A stretch of DNA of 38,625 nt from Tubiluchus corallicola (Eukaryota; Priapulida; Priapulimorpha; Priapulimorphida; Tubiluchidae): NCBI GenBank assembly GCA_030141605.1, contig JAQGDQ010001482.1:1-38625 (forward strand), given 5' to 3'. Shown here in pieces: positions 1-10,640 of this stretch. A program made the translations under genes and the position numbers. Each line of letters starts with the position of its first letter. Positions within the stretch are counted from its first letter, which is position 1. Under the pieces are notes generated by a model. It searched no databases and was not told the DNA's origin. It saw only the letters and a list, made by a program, of their open reading frames with translations.

Positions 1-276
1 AGAGACTGTAAAAATTCTGAGACATCTTCATAAACGAATGTACATAATTTGAATAGTGTATGAACTGTACATATTTTACAGCTTCGTAATTCGTCATGTA
101 AACTGCATTGCTATTGAGTTTGCTTAAAAGGCTTAACACAGCGGTGCCAATCAACATTCAGCTGTCTCATAGTGACAACGTTGTGTCGGATAACTGCATG
201 GATACTATCTCGATGCATGTTTTGTGAACAGTGAATCTAATCGTAGTTACATGAACAAAATAACAAATGAACATAC
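1..276. other. Intron 3' of the TM exon; nothing else recognised
   Basis: AT-rich sequence with no open frame of note and no repeat. A possible minus-strand acceptor lies at its left edge (positions 6-7), which would open the first cytoplasmic exon outside the window. Confidence 0.5.
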
Positions 277-377
277 TTTCCGTCGACCGAGATTGAACTT
301 TCTACGAGCGAATGTCAGTCCCAGTAACACAGCTATGCCAACAAACGTTACAGAAGCCAGGAGAATATAATACATTT
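277..377 (-). CDS. Exon encoding the transmembrane helix and juxtamembrane region
   Basis: A 101-bp exon reading MYYILLASVTFVG then IAVLLGLTFARRKF and NLGRRK. About 22 hydrophobic residues are followed at once by Arg-Arg-Lys and a second basic cluster, a standard stop-transfer for an N-out/C-in helix. The acceptor is tttcatgtttcag and the donor is GTATGT. It enters in phase 1, matching the stalk exon, and exits in phase 0. It sits 11.5 kb from the previous exon. The cytoplasmic part would start left of the window; the reverse complement of bases 1-20 ends in a plausible acceptor (tttttacag), so the next exon might begin within the first five bases. Confidence 0.82.
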
Positions 378-518
378 CTGAAACATGAAAGAATAGAATG
401 TTGTTTGTGATTTTCTTCAGTAAGACTACCCTAATTTCTAAATTTAGTACAATCTATCTCACAAATGTGTAAAAAATAGACTGTTATGATGTTGTGTAAC
501 TTTCTTAGTTGACTTGCC

Positions 519-897
519 CAGGGATGGTTTATTCTCCTTTAGGCTAGTATAGACTGCAGCCTAGAGCCCCCCCCCCGAGCTTGGAGAGGCCTCAAGCTTT
601 GGTAACATTAATTTGGTAACAAAGTAAGTTTCTCCACTACGGTTATGTTGAAATATGTGCTAACTTGGTTTGCAATAGTAAAAAATAGTAGTATTTTTTA
701 AAGATTGTTTTGTTCACAAACAAAAGCTAGCTATTCTAGTTTACTTAACGTATTTGTCAAAAGTTTTCTTTAAGCTGCATAAATGTCGCTAAAATATATC
801 ACTTTAAGACGGTTGAGCTAACCTAAAGGGTGGCTCTGTTTCAGGGGGTCCACAATTTCATTAGTCTAGGGGCGTCTGAAATAATAATCCGGCCCTG
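519..897. mobile_element. hAT-like non-autonomous DNA element (MITE), 379 bp
   Basis: The left end is CAGGGATGGTTTATTCT. The right end read on the other strand is CAGGGCCGGATTATTAT; 14 of the first 17 positions agree. The CAGGG..GG start and the internal G/C-rich blocks (a C10 run at 568-577, and ggggtcc) are typical of hAT terminal regions. No transposase frame is present. I could not find an 8-bp target duplication, so the copy is old or the ends are slightly wrong. Confidence 0.4.
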
Positions 898-2390
898 GAA
901 TATTAGTTAAACACATAGTATAACATCTCGAAATCAAGTTCCGGACAGAGAACAAACATGAAAGGGCAAACAGTAGCTACAGCTTCCGTCAATACTAATA
1001 ATACTTCTTCTTTTTTGTTCTCCGTACACGAACAGACGCATAAATGGTGTGAGAGGGAGAAGTAAGGAGAGAAAGATAAATGGTCGACTGGCCTCAGTCG
1101 ATAAAAAAACAAAATATCAGACAAAGATAGACGAAAAAAATGTGTGCCAGATAAATTGGATGTGGCAGATAATGTAGAGTCCGTCACATCTAACGAGATG
1201 AAGTAAATCTGTGTAGGATAACGGTATTACCTGCTGAAATAAATAATATATGACATCGATAGTTGATACAGCAGAAAATTTCTAACCCTAAATGCGAAAT
1301 ACGAACGAAAAACTTAGAATTTTTAAAAGAACAAAAAACTGAAAGTTTTTCATAAGACACTTAATATTTAATGATTTTATACAACAATGAAATTACAAAA
1401 ATGTGATAATTAATATCATAAGAACGAGTTCAACTGTTGCAAAACTTTTATTGTTCTGAAAACATATTTATAGTGAGGTATGTATATATACACCGTCCGG
1501 GTTTTATTTACTCAAATTTTAGGTCACGTGACCTAGACTGTTTTTTATACAAAATACTAAACATATATAGTATTTATAAAATATTAATGCAAATATTAGG
1601 TAAATTATCGAAAAAATTTAAATTTGGCCGACATTACCTCACTATACAATATTTACGATCAGTGCTTGGTTGAGTATAGGTGTAACAGGTGAGTTCTAAA
1701 CACAGAATACAAGCGAATTTACGGAATAATTTTTAACTAGCAAAGGCCCCGCAAAAAATTTGCGTATAAATACACGTATAATCAAAAATACGCGAACATC
1801 CTAGATAGTCCTCATTTATAAAGCAAAGCCTGCAGCAGCTTTTACTGAATAAAAGCTATAAGGTTATAGGCAGAGTATCATGGATGACGTCAGAACAATG
1901 GCTTTGCGTCAGCAGTTTTTAAAGCGAAAATTGCCGAAAATGGAACCTCTAATTAACTCGTCGGCACTCCTTTTGGTGGAGGTGTACTAAAATATAGCCC
2001 ACATTATCGTGTAGCCCTGTTCTTCCTCTTTCTAAAGAGCCATGCATTTCCTTTCGAGAGTCCCACCAGGCGCCGCTATAACGTTTTTTTCCGCAGGCTA
2101 TTTGTTCTTGCTGTGTAGGAATGTTTGACTTAGCAAAATCGAAATCACGATGACGTAACAAACACGGTGCCTGCTGACGTCTATTTTAGAAAAAGTGGAT
2201 CGTAGGTAATTTTGGTTTCTTAATTGTTACAGCTTGCAGAAGATGCGAAACTTGGAGTTGCGACGATTAACGTTTAGGGAAAGTATAGGGTAAGCTGTGA
2301 TCGAAATCCAATCCTGGACGTATCTATAGACCCTAACATTGCAAACCAAAGTAAATGCAATTGGCTGCATCAACTTTGTAGCTACAGAGG
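898..2390. other. Intronic sequence; no gene recognised
   Basis: Open frames here (for example 903-1187 and 1949-2161 on the minus strand, 1437-1673 on the plus strand) lack any domain I recognise, have no matching splice context and no phase fit to the receptor. No repeat structure seen. Confidence 0.5.
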
Positions 2391-3265
2391 CTGTTGTACA
2401 AACTAGTCTGTCTTACTATAAAACTAGACTACCTTATTGTACAAACTGTTCACCTTATTGTATAAGATAGTCATTATTGTTATGCAAACTCGTGTGTCTT
2501 TTTATAAAACTAGTTTACCTTATTGTAGAAGCTGGTCTACGTTGTTGTACAAGCTAGTGTACATTGCTGTACAAACTAGTGTACATTGCTGTACAAACCA
2601 GTCTATATTGCTGTACAAGCTAGTGTACATTGCTGTACACGCTAGTGTACATTGCTGTACAAGACAGTGTACATTGCTGTACAAACTAGTGTACATTGCT
2701 GTACAAGCTAGTGTACATTGCTGTACAAGCTAGTCTACATTGCTGTACAAACTAGTGTACATTGCTGTACAAGCTAGTCTACATTGCTGTACAAACTAGT
2801 GTACATTGCTGTACAAACCAGTCTACATTGCTGTACAAGCTAGTGTACATTGCTGTACAAGCTAGTCTACATTGCTGTACAAACTAGTGTACATTACTGT
2901 ACAAACCAGTCTACATTGCTGTACAAGCTAGTCTACATTGCTGTACAAACTAGTGTACATTGCTGTACAAACCAGTCTGCATTGCTGTACAAGCTAGTGT
3001 ACATTGCTGTACAAGCTAGTCTACATTGCTGTACAAACTAGTGTACATTGCTGTACAAGCTAGTGTACATTGCTGTACAAGCTAGTGTACATTGCTGTAC
3101 AAACTAGTGTACATTGCTGTACAAACCAGTCTACATTGCTGTACAAGCTAGTGTACATTGCTGTACAAGCTAGCATACATTGCTGTACAAACTAGACTAC
3201 ATTGCTGTATAGACTAATCTATCTTGTTGTAGAAGCTAGTCTATTTTATTGTAAAAGCTAACCTA
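2390..3265. repeat. 22-bp minisatellite array, about 30 clean copies with decayed edges
   Basis: Unit gtgtacattgctgtacaag plus cta. Clean copies run from about 2545 to 3205; outside that the unit decays over about 150 bp on the left and 60 bp on the right. Each unit holds two TGTACA palindromes. Units vary mainly at two places (aagcta/aaacta/aaacca and gtg/gtc), and the variants are interleaved. The plus-strand open frames inside are array artefacts. Confidence 0.95.
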
Positions 3266-4383
3266 TGATCTTTCTCTGCTGATGTTGGTGTAAAGTCAGT
3301 TGTAAATAATCTCTGTCAGCTAAACTTCAGCTAGTCAAGCAGTAGTCGTTCATTCTGTTCAGTATATCATACGCACCCCTTATCAACTGAAGGCTCAGAT
3401 GCACATGATGAAGTGTTTTTCTTCTTCAACATTGGCTTCATTACAAATACTTGGTCAAGCAAAGATTCCCTGGGGTATGTTCCTAAATTATGAGCCTAAT
3501 GTCGCACGGAAGCATGAAAATTTGAAAACTGTTATTTGCTCGATTTGAGAAGAATCACGTAATCATACTGTGTAATTCAGACATGAAAATGTTAGTTTTG
3601 TCTTCCCGGAGAAAAAATGCGAACAAAAGAAGAAGCCCCAAAATTCTCAAATGAAAAGATGAAAAGTTGTTGTGATTATAAAAAAAAACGGGGCTGCACT
3701 AACGCTGATGTTTAGGCCAGTACAAAAAAACTGCTGAAGGGTCTAGGATAAAACCTAATTTAACTTGTCATTAAGTATTATTGCTGGCTAATAAGTCATG
3801 ATGTATCTATGTGAAGGCGGCTATTTAATTACAGCCTTTGTCCCCCAATTCTATACTCTGTTGTAGCTATGATTTAAAATAGAAAACAAACAATAGTCAT
3901 TGGCATAATAATGCGTGAGTCGAATTTAGTATCTTTGGAAACTTTGAGTAGGCAAAGTTAATACAAGGACAATGCTCTGATCTTACGAGTCTACTGTGTC
4001 ATCTGTTATCATGTACTGCTGCGTTGCGTGGAACCAATGTATCTTTTAAATAAAATTATTCATATTGTTGGCAAGTTCTTATACATAAGTAACACAATAG
4101 GCCATCAATACCAACACCTATAAGCTGGAAGATCAAAAGTCAATGTGCATTGTAAATTATCTATTCCGCCCTACTGCATCAAATTTTAATAAAATTAAAA
4201 TCTGGTAAGAATAAAATCCTAATCTGTAAAATTAATAGTTTCTTAATCCTTTTATTCTAAGCTCAAAAAGTCGATTTATTGCTGACTTGAAGGGACAACC
4301 AGTTTCTTATAGTATCTGTGATAAGCGTCATTTAATTTTAAGTTTTTGGTTTGGCGACTGTTTCACTCATTTTATAATTATAT
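3266..4383. other. Intronic sequence; nothing recognised
   Basis: About 1.1 kb between two tandem arrays. AT-rich, without notable frames, repeats or hairpins. Confidence 0.5.
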
Positions 4384-4387
4384 TTGT

Positions 4388-6305
4388 TCACATGTTGTTG
4401 TCTCGTATGTTTATAGATGTTCACATGTTGTTGTCTCGTATGTTTATAGATGTGCACATGTTGTTGTCTCATATGTTTATAGATGTGCACATGTTGTTGT
4501 CCCGTATGTTTATAGATGTGCACATGTTGTTGTCTCGTATGTTTATAGACGTGCACATGTTGTTGTCTCGTATGTTTATAGATGTGTACATGTTGTTGTC
4601 TCGTATGTTTATAGATGTGCACATGTTGTTGTCTCGTATGTTTATAGATGTGCACATGTTGTTGTCTCGTATGTTTATAGATGTGCACATGTTCTTGTCT
4701 CGTATGTTTATAGACGTGTACATGTTGTTGTCTCATATGTTTATAGATGTGCACATGTTGTTGTCCCGTATGTTTATAGATGTGCACATGTTGTTGTCTC
4801 GTATGTTTATAGACGTGCACATGTTGTTGTCTCGTATGTTTATAGATGTGTACATGTTGTTGTCTCGTATGTTTATAGATGTGCACATGTTGTTGTCTCG
4901 TATGTTTATAGGTGTGTACATGTTGTTGTCGCGTATGTTTATAGATGTGTACATGTTGTTGTCTCGTATGTTTATAGATGTGTACATGTTGTTGTCTCGT
5001 ATGTTTATAGATGTGCACATGTTGTTGTCTCGTATCTTTATAGATGTGTACATGTTGTTGTCTCGTATGTTTATAGATGTGTACATGTTGTTGTCTCGTA
5101 TGTTTATAGATGTGTACATGTTGTTGTCTCGTATGTTTATAGATGTGTACATGTTGTTGTCTCGTATGTTTATAGATGTGTACATGTTGTTGTCTCGTAT
5201 GTTTATAGATGTGTACATGTTGTTGTTTCGTATGTTTATAGATGTGCACATGTTGTTGTCTCGTATGTTTATAGATGTGTACATGTTGTTGTCTCGTATG
5301 TTTATAGATGTGCACATGTTGTTGTCTCGTATGTTTATAGATGTGTACATGTTGTTGTCTCGTATGTTTATAGATGTGCACATGTTGTTGTCTCGTATGT
5401 TTATAGATGTGTACATGTTGTTGTCTCATATGTTTATAGATGTGCACATGTTGTTGTCCCGTATGTTTATAGATGTGCACATGTTGTTGTCTCGTATGTT
5501 TATAGACGTGCACATGTTGTTGTCTCGTATGTTTATAGATGTGTACATGTTGTTGTCTCGTATGTTTATAGATGTGCACATGTTGTTGTCTCGTATGTTT
5601 ATAGATGTGCACATGTTGTTGTCTCGTATGTTTATAGATGTGCACATGTTCTTGTCTCGTATGTTTATAGACGTGTACATGTTGTTGTCTCATATGTTTA
5701 TAGATGTGCACATGTTGTTGTCCCGTATGTTTATAGATGTGTACATGTTGTTGTCTCGTATGTTTATAGATGTGTACATGTTGTTGTCTCGTATTTTTAT
5801 AGATGTGTACATGTTGTTGTCTCGTATGTTTATAGATGTGTACATGTTGTTGTCTCGTATGTTTATAGATGTGTACATGTTGTTGTCTCGTATGTTTATA
5901 GATGTGTACATGTTGTTGTTTCGTATGTTTATAGATGTGCACATGTTGTTGTCTCGTATGTTTATAGATGTGTACATGTTGTTGTCTCGTATGTTTATAG
6001 ATGTGTACATGTTGTTGTTTCGTATGTTTATAGATGTGCACATGTTGTTGTCTCGTATGTTTATAGATGTGCACATGTTGTTGTCTCGTATGTTTATAGA
6101 CGTGCACATGTTGTTGTCTCGTATGTTTATAGATGTGTACATGTTGTTGTCTCGTATGTTTATAGATGTGTACATGTTGTTGTCTCGTATGTTTATAGAT
6201 GTGTACATGTTGTTGTCTCGTGTGTTTATAGATGTGTACATGTTGTTGTCTCGTATGTTTATAGATGTGTACATGTTGTTGTCTCGTGTGTTTATAGATG
6301 TTTAC
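4388..6305. repeat. 33-bp minisatellite array, about 58 copies with higher-order structure
   Basis: Unit atgttgttgtctcgtatgtt followed by tatagatgtgcac (33 bp). The main variation is a C/T switch (gtgcac or gtgtac); rarer markers are catatg, cccgtatg, gacgtg and ttcttg. Markers recur at offsets of 264 bp (8 units) and 957 bp (29 units): the ttcttg unit sits near 4692 and 5649, and the 255-bp segments starting at 4469 and 5426 encode the same 84-residue minus-strand repeat. Because 33 is a multiple of 3 and the unit lacks stops in several frames, frames of 655-689 codons stay open on both strands. No start context, splice sites or domain support coding. Confidence 0.95.
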
Positions 6306-6927
6306 ATTTTTAATTTTCAGCCAAATGAGATTAGTAATTATCACAAGGCTGAATAAATCTTATCTTATCTTGTTTCGTCACGTCACGCCTCCTCTCATCT
6401 CATTTCATCTCATCTTATCTCAGCGGCTGCTGTCTTCCACAATTAAAAGCGTGTACGGGCTTCTCGACCGTTACAGCGACCATGTAAACTAACACTGAGA
6501 CCCAAGATTTACCTTTGCTAGATGTGTTAACTGTCTAGACAAATGAATTGCTGTGCCACATTTTGAAAGCAAAACTCCCTCCCAGTTTCGTTAGCTAAAT
6601 TACAGTCTCTTGTTAACAGCCTCTTGTTAACAGCCTCTTGTAAATGCAAATTCCCGCAGATATTTACATACTTTGAAATTTGAAGAAAAATATCATAATA
6701 ATGTACATGTAGAAGTGATTGAGAAAGAAAATGAGTTGAAAAGTTGGTCATATTTAGAACAGCAACACGAAGTAATTTGTTTTGTTTAAAATGTGAAGGA
6801 AAGTTTAGGGAATGAAAGAACTCTGCCTAACCTCTTCAGGGAACGCCTACGCGTTTTGACTAGTAAAACGCATCATAAGTGGAACGGAAATAGACCCAGC
6901 GACTGTCGGTAATTAGCAACATTTTAG
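6306..6927. other. Intronic sequence with a possible retroposon 3' tail
   Basis: At 6340-6372 the sequence ggctgaataaatcttatctt followed by more TCTTATC-like repeats looks like the 3' end of a non-LTR retroposon with its short tail repeat. A degenerate ctcatct-rich stretch follows. A small direct repeat (cctcttgttaacag, twice) lies near 6608-6640. Nothing else recognised. Confidence 0.35.
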
Positions 6928-7795
6928 TTTAACTGTGATACTGACCGTCAGCTGTCAATGACCACTGAACACTGCAAGTTTAACTGTGGTACTGACCGTC
7001 AGCTGTCAATGACCACTGAACACTGCAAGTTTAACTGTGGTACTGACCGTCAGCTGCCAATGACCACTGAACACTGCAAGTTTAACTGTGATACTGACCG
7101 TCAGCTGTCAATGACCACTGAACACTGCAAGTTTAACTGTGGTACTGACCGTCAGCTGTCAATGACCACTGAACACTGCAAGTTTAACTGTGGTACTGAC
7201 CGTCAGCTGTCAGTGACCACTGAACACTGCAAGTTTAACTGTGGTACTGACCGTCAGCTGTCAATGACCACTGAACACTGCAAGTTTAACTGTGATACTG
7301 ACCGTCAGCTGTCAATGACCACTGAACACTGCAAGTTTAACTGTGGTACTGACCGTCAGCTGTCAATGACCACTGAACACTGCAAGTTTAACTGTGGTAC
7401 TGACCATCAGCTGTCAATGACCACTGAACACTGCAAGTTTAACTGTGGTACTGACCGTCAGCTGTCAATGACCACTGAACACTGCAAGTTTAACTGTGGT
7501 ACTGACCATCAGCTGTCAATGACCACTGAACACTGCAAGTTTAACTGTGGTACTGACCGTCAGCTGTCAATGACCACTGAACACTGCAAGTTTAACTGTG
7601 GTACTGACCGTCAGCTGTCAATGACCACTGAACACTGCAAGTTTAACTGTGGTACTGACCATCAGCTGTCAATGACCACTGAACACTACAAGTTTAACTG
7701 TGGTACTGACCGTCAGCTGTCAATGACCACTGAACACTGCAAGTTTAACTGTGGTACTGACCGTCAGCTGTCAATGACCACTGAACACTGCAAGT
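6928..7795. repeat. 51-bp minisatellite array, 17 copies
   Basis: Unit atgaccactgaacactgcaa, gtttaactgtggtactgacc, gtcagctgtca (51 bp). Copies are very similar, differing at a few sites (ggtact/gatact, cgtcag/catcag). The plus strand is open across all copies (283 codons of a 17-residue repeat MTTEHCKFNCGTDRQLS) because the unit is 17 codons long. It lies inside the receptor's longest intron on the opposite strand and has no splice sites or secretion signal, so I treat it as non-coding. Confidence 0.93.
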
Positions 7796-7869
7796 CAAGT
7801 GATCAGTAAGAACTTTCTTTGAAATCACAATGAGTGGTGAAACATTTTAGTGACAAAATATAAATAGTT

Positions 7870-7905
7870 AATAGTTATTGTTATTGTTATTGTTATTGAT
7901 ATATA
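7870..7905. repeat. Short TTATTG microsatellite
   Basis: About four tandem copies of ttattg followed by an AT-rich run, between the 51-bp array and the Tc1/mariner MITE. Confidence 0.7.
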
Positions 7906-7965
7906 TTTATGCAAGTATTTGCTGTGTCTGTATGCAGTATAGCGCACTGTTGATCGCTGGACATA

Positions 7966-8506
7966 CAGGGTGTCTCATAAGTCAGTTTACACTTTACATT
8001 TTCTATTTTTAACACACGAAACAAAATGTTTGAAAGTTGGAACACATGAACCAAAACCTTGGGTAATTCTTTTTGGTCAAGTTAGATAAGTACACGAAAA
8101 GACTACTGAACTAGTAGCTTTGCTGTTTTCGCAACCTTTTTCAGGGACCTCAAGAGCTTCTCTGACTGACATAATGGTCAGACGATCAGTTCGTGTTGAG
8201 TTCACGAATGGTTAGGAAGAACCGCACCTTGCTGACAAACTACATTGTTAATAGTGAGAAAATGGTGAGGTTCTTCTGGTGTTCTGAATTTCCGCTGAAC
8301 TTCAGTTGGCAATCAGTTGAAGGACCTCATGCCAGACTGATTTTGCACCTCATTTTTAATGTTACTGTTGTCACCATAGAAACTGAGTTCCTATCAAAAA
8401 ATAAATGAAAAGAAATGGCAAAGGCCCCTTTCGATTCTTGTAAAAGCTTGCTGAGATTGGAGAAGAGTCAGAAATTAAAGTGTATACTGACTTGAGAGAC
8501 ACCCTG
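7966..8506. mobile_element. Tc1/mariner-type MITE, 541 bp, with TA target duplication
   Basis: The left end is CAGGGTGTCTCATAAGTCAG. The right end read in reverse is CAGGGTGTCTCTCAAGTCAG. The match continues to about 31 bp with three mismatches. TA dinucleotides flank both sides (7964-7965 and 8507-8508), the target duplication of the Tc1/mariner superfamily. The interior has no intact transposase; a 71-codon frame at 8193-8408 shows no catalytic motif I recognise. It is therefore a non-autonomous, internally deleted copy. Confidence 0.85.
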
Positions 8507-8508
8507 TA

Positions 8509-8944
8509 TTTATGGAACTTGCAGAGCACTAGACGAGACTAAATTAATGACCCATTGACACCTCCAAGGTTTTCGTTCAATCTGATACAAAAGTCAAGTT
8601 CACAAACTTCAGTCAGCATTTGAGGAAAACGCGTGTTTGTTGATTTTCGAACTGTAGTACATCACCTTGAGTGACCACTGGTCTTGTTTGGGACAATTTT
8701 CGTAGGCGTTTTGCGGCTTTCAGAGGTGTAGACTCAAAACAGATGTACACCTATTAAGTCACTACCGGCAAAAATTTTATTTGACAATTTTTGACCTTAT
8801 GACCTCAACCTTTTGGCTTTTAAACAAGGGCAACTTTGGCAACACACAGGTGAACAGATCCGACGCCTGTGAAATCTGACAAAATAAAAATAAAAAGTAA
8901 TTGGTTTCCAAGTCTTGTTGAGACTCATTCCGTGACTATTGTAA
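8509..8944. other. Intronic sequence; nothing recognised
   Basis: No recognisable element, hairpin or coding frame between the MITE and the minus-strand LINE tail. Confidence 0.45.
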
Positions 8945-9780
8945 TTTAGTAATTATACATTTTATTTTTATTTTAAGGAAGTATCCATATGTACAATAAA
9001 ATTTAAATACATAAAACAAAATAAAACAAGACAGGTTAAAATGGATACGAGAGAGACGCAAAGAGTAAAATTACTATTTACACACGTCTGCAAAACACAA
9101 GTGTGTTGAAATGGCGATATTCATTAATTTTTGACTAAATAATTTACTGGAGGTGGCATTTACCAGAGGAGACTCATTTGCATTTTCAGGAAGAGAATTA
9201 AAGTACTTCACAACTCCATTGGCAAACGAATGTTGCGCTACAGATACAGATCGATTTGCATAAAGTTTGTGGCAATGATCCCTAGAAATTCTAGGAGCAT
9301 GGGAAAATTCTTTTCTATAACTTTATCCCCTTTCATTTTATTTTGTGGACAGACACATGGACATGCAGGCTGTCGTTTGAGTAGGTAAAATGCGTTCGAT
9401 GCTGCTTCTAACTTTAGAGAACCAGGAAATTGTGCAGGAAGTTGAATCCAGCCAACATGTAGCTACATACAATAACCTCGACAAAACTGCGGTTTCAGCT
9501 AAGCCAGTGATCATGGCCATCTTTAATACTTTATATTAGTTCCTGAATTCTAGCCCTAACAGAATTTTTTAATTAATTAAAAGACTCAATTGTTATTACG
9601 TCTCAGTGCCCGCAGTGACACTTGACATTGACAGTAGATTCCTAGTAAATGAATAATTTAAACGTAAATCATCAACAATGTGATGATACACATGCCTAAT
9701 GACATTTATATATATCCCCAGTGATATTATTGATCCAGTAATTATATCTATCATTAAAGATAAATAACCAGATATCACTA
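8945..9780 (-). mobile_element. 5'-truncated non-LTR retrotransposon (LINE), decayed
   Basis: Three minus-strand pieces in the expected order. (1) 9778-9596: GSIISLGIYINVI then HHIVDDLRLNYSF, resembling the reverse-transcriptase GS..GP..F.IYIND...FADD box. (2) 9520-9338: VLSRLLYVATCWLD..SKVRS, resembling the post-palm LLY segment. (3) about 9322-9075: EFSHAPRISRDHCHKLYANR, then FANGVVKYFNSLPENAN and KLFSQKLMN, a clear LINE C-terminal tail (FF..WN.LP...FK..L), ending in a stop. An AT-rich 3' region with aataaaa follows to about 8945. Frames shift between pieces, so it is a pseudogene. It meets a plus-strand LINE head-to-head near 9785. Confidence 0.65.
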
Positions 9781-9789
9781 GGTATCACA

Positions 9790-10445
9790 GACTGTCGGGA
9801 ATATAGACCTATTGCCTTTTCTACAGGCTTTCGTAAAATCTTTTGAGCATGTCAACGGTGGTAAGATTACGTTACATCTACTGACTCGCAATTTGGATTT
9901 AAGAACGGACATATTTATCTCTTTAAAGAGATTATTCAGCAATGCAGAAATCGTGAGAGCCCAACTTTTGCATGCTTTGTGGACGCAAGTAAAATCACTG
10001 ATAAGGTTTATTTTCTTCAAAAAACTGAAAGACACCGACTTCCCTACCCAATCGATAATTTCCTGAAATTCTGGTACTCTGCTCCGTGTGTTAGCCTGCG
10101 CTGAGGTTGGACTGTTTGTCGTTCCTTTCATATTAGTAATGGTGTTTGCCAAAGGGGTGTCCTGTCACATTTGCTATTTTTTTTATACATAAACAATTTG
10201 TCAAAAAATCTGTCTCTGAAATCTAATGCAGCAAGTATTAACCACCTGGTAAGTGTAGATGACCTTCGTTTAACTGCCCATTTTGTACCTGCTCTACACG
10301 ATTTACGTTGTCCTTAACCATTCTAAACTTACAAATAGTGTTTTTACCTATGTAATTAACTTTACTTTACATTTTTCTATTTATATATATTTTATGGCTT
10401 AAGGCTATGTATGTCTACGAGCTGAAATAAAAGAATAAACAAACA
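9790..10445 (+). mobile_element. 5'-truncated, internally deleted LINE with decayed reverse transcriptase
   Basis: From 9790 to 10317 one frame of 176 codons reads through with three in-frame stops before the terminal one. Reverse-transcriptase blocks are visible in order: EYRPIAFSTGFRKIF (NYRPI), DSQFGFKNGH, FACFVDASKITDKVYF (FLDASKAFD), NGVCQRGVLSHLLF (NGVRQGGVLSP) and INHLVSVDDLRLTA (the YADD active-site box, here SVDD). The expected C-terminal segment is absent. An AT-rich tail follows (ctgaaataaaagaataaac near 10422-10440). The copy is dead: stops, a lost YADD tyrosine and truncation. Confidence 0.8.
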
Positions 10446-10464
10446 AATATGTAGAATTTGTTAA

Positions 10465-10640
10465 GGAGACGTTTCGACCATCACAAACGGTCATTTTCAA
10501 CTCAAACTCTGCTCACATACACAGTTTCTGAGCCGCTGGGCATGTTTATCACAGGGTTAGTGATTTTGTTTTTGTTAAGACTGAGATTCTCACACTGGCA
10601 AAGATCCTGTTTTAATAACGTGTTCAGTAATAAGTTTCCA
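10465..10640. repeat. Dispersed repeat copy containing a CGAAACG hairpin
   Basis: On the minus strand TTGAAAATGACC and GGTCGAAACGTC flank a 9-nt loop, giving a GACC/GGTC stem directly followed by GAAACG. The adjacent 10535-10610 stretch (gggcatgtttatcac, then tgattttgtttttgtta) matches 27550-27610 (gggcgtgtttatcac, then tgattttgtttttgcta) in the same orientation, so this is one dispersed repeat family. Confidence 0.55.

Noticed and set aside
2390-3265. Possible CRISPR-like array
   Set aside because: The units are contiguous 22-bp tandem copies with no unique spacers, in a eukaryotic intron.
4287-6356. Plus and minus open frames of 655-689 codons
   Set aside because: They are the 33-bp array read in different phases; length follows from a unit divisible by 3 with no stops. 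No start context, signal or splice site supports translation.
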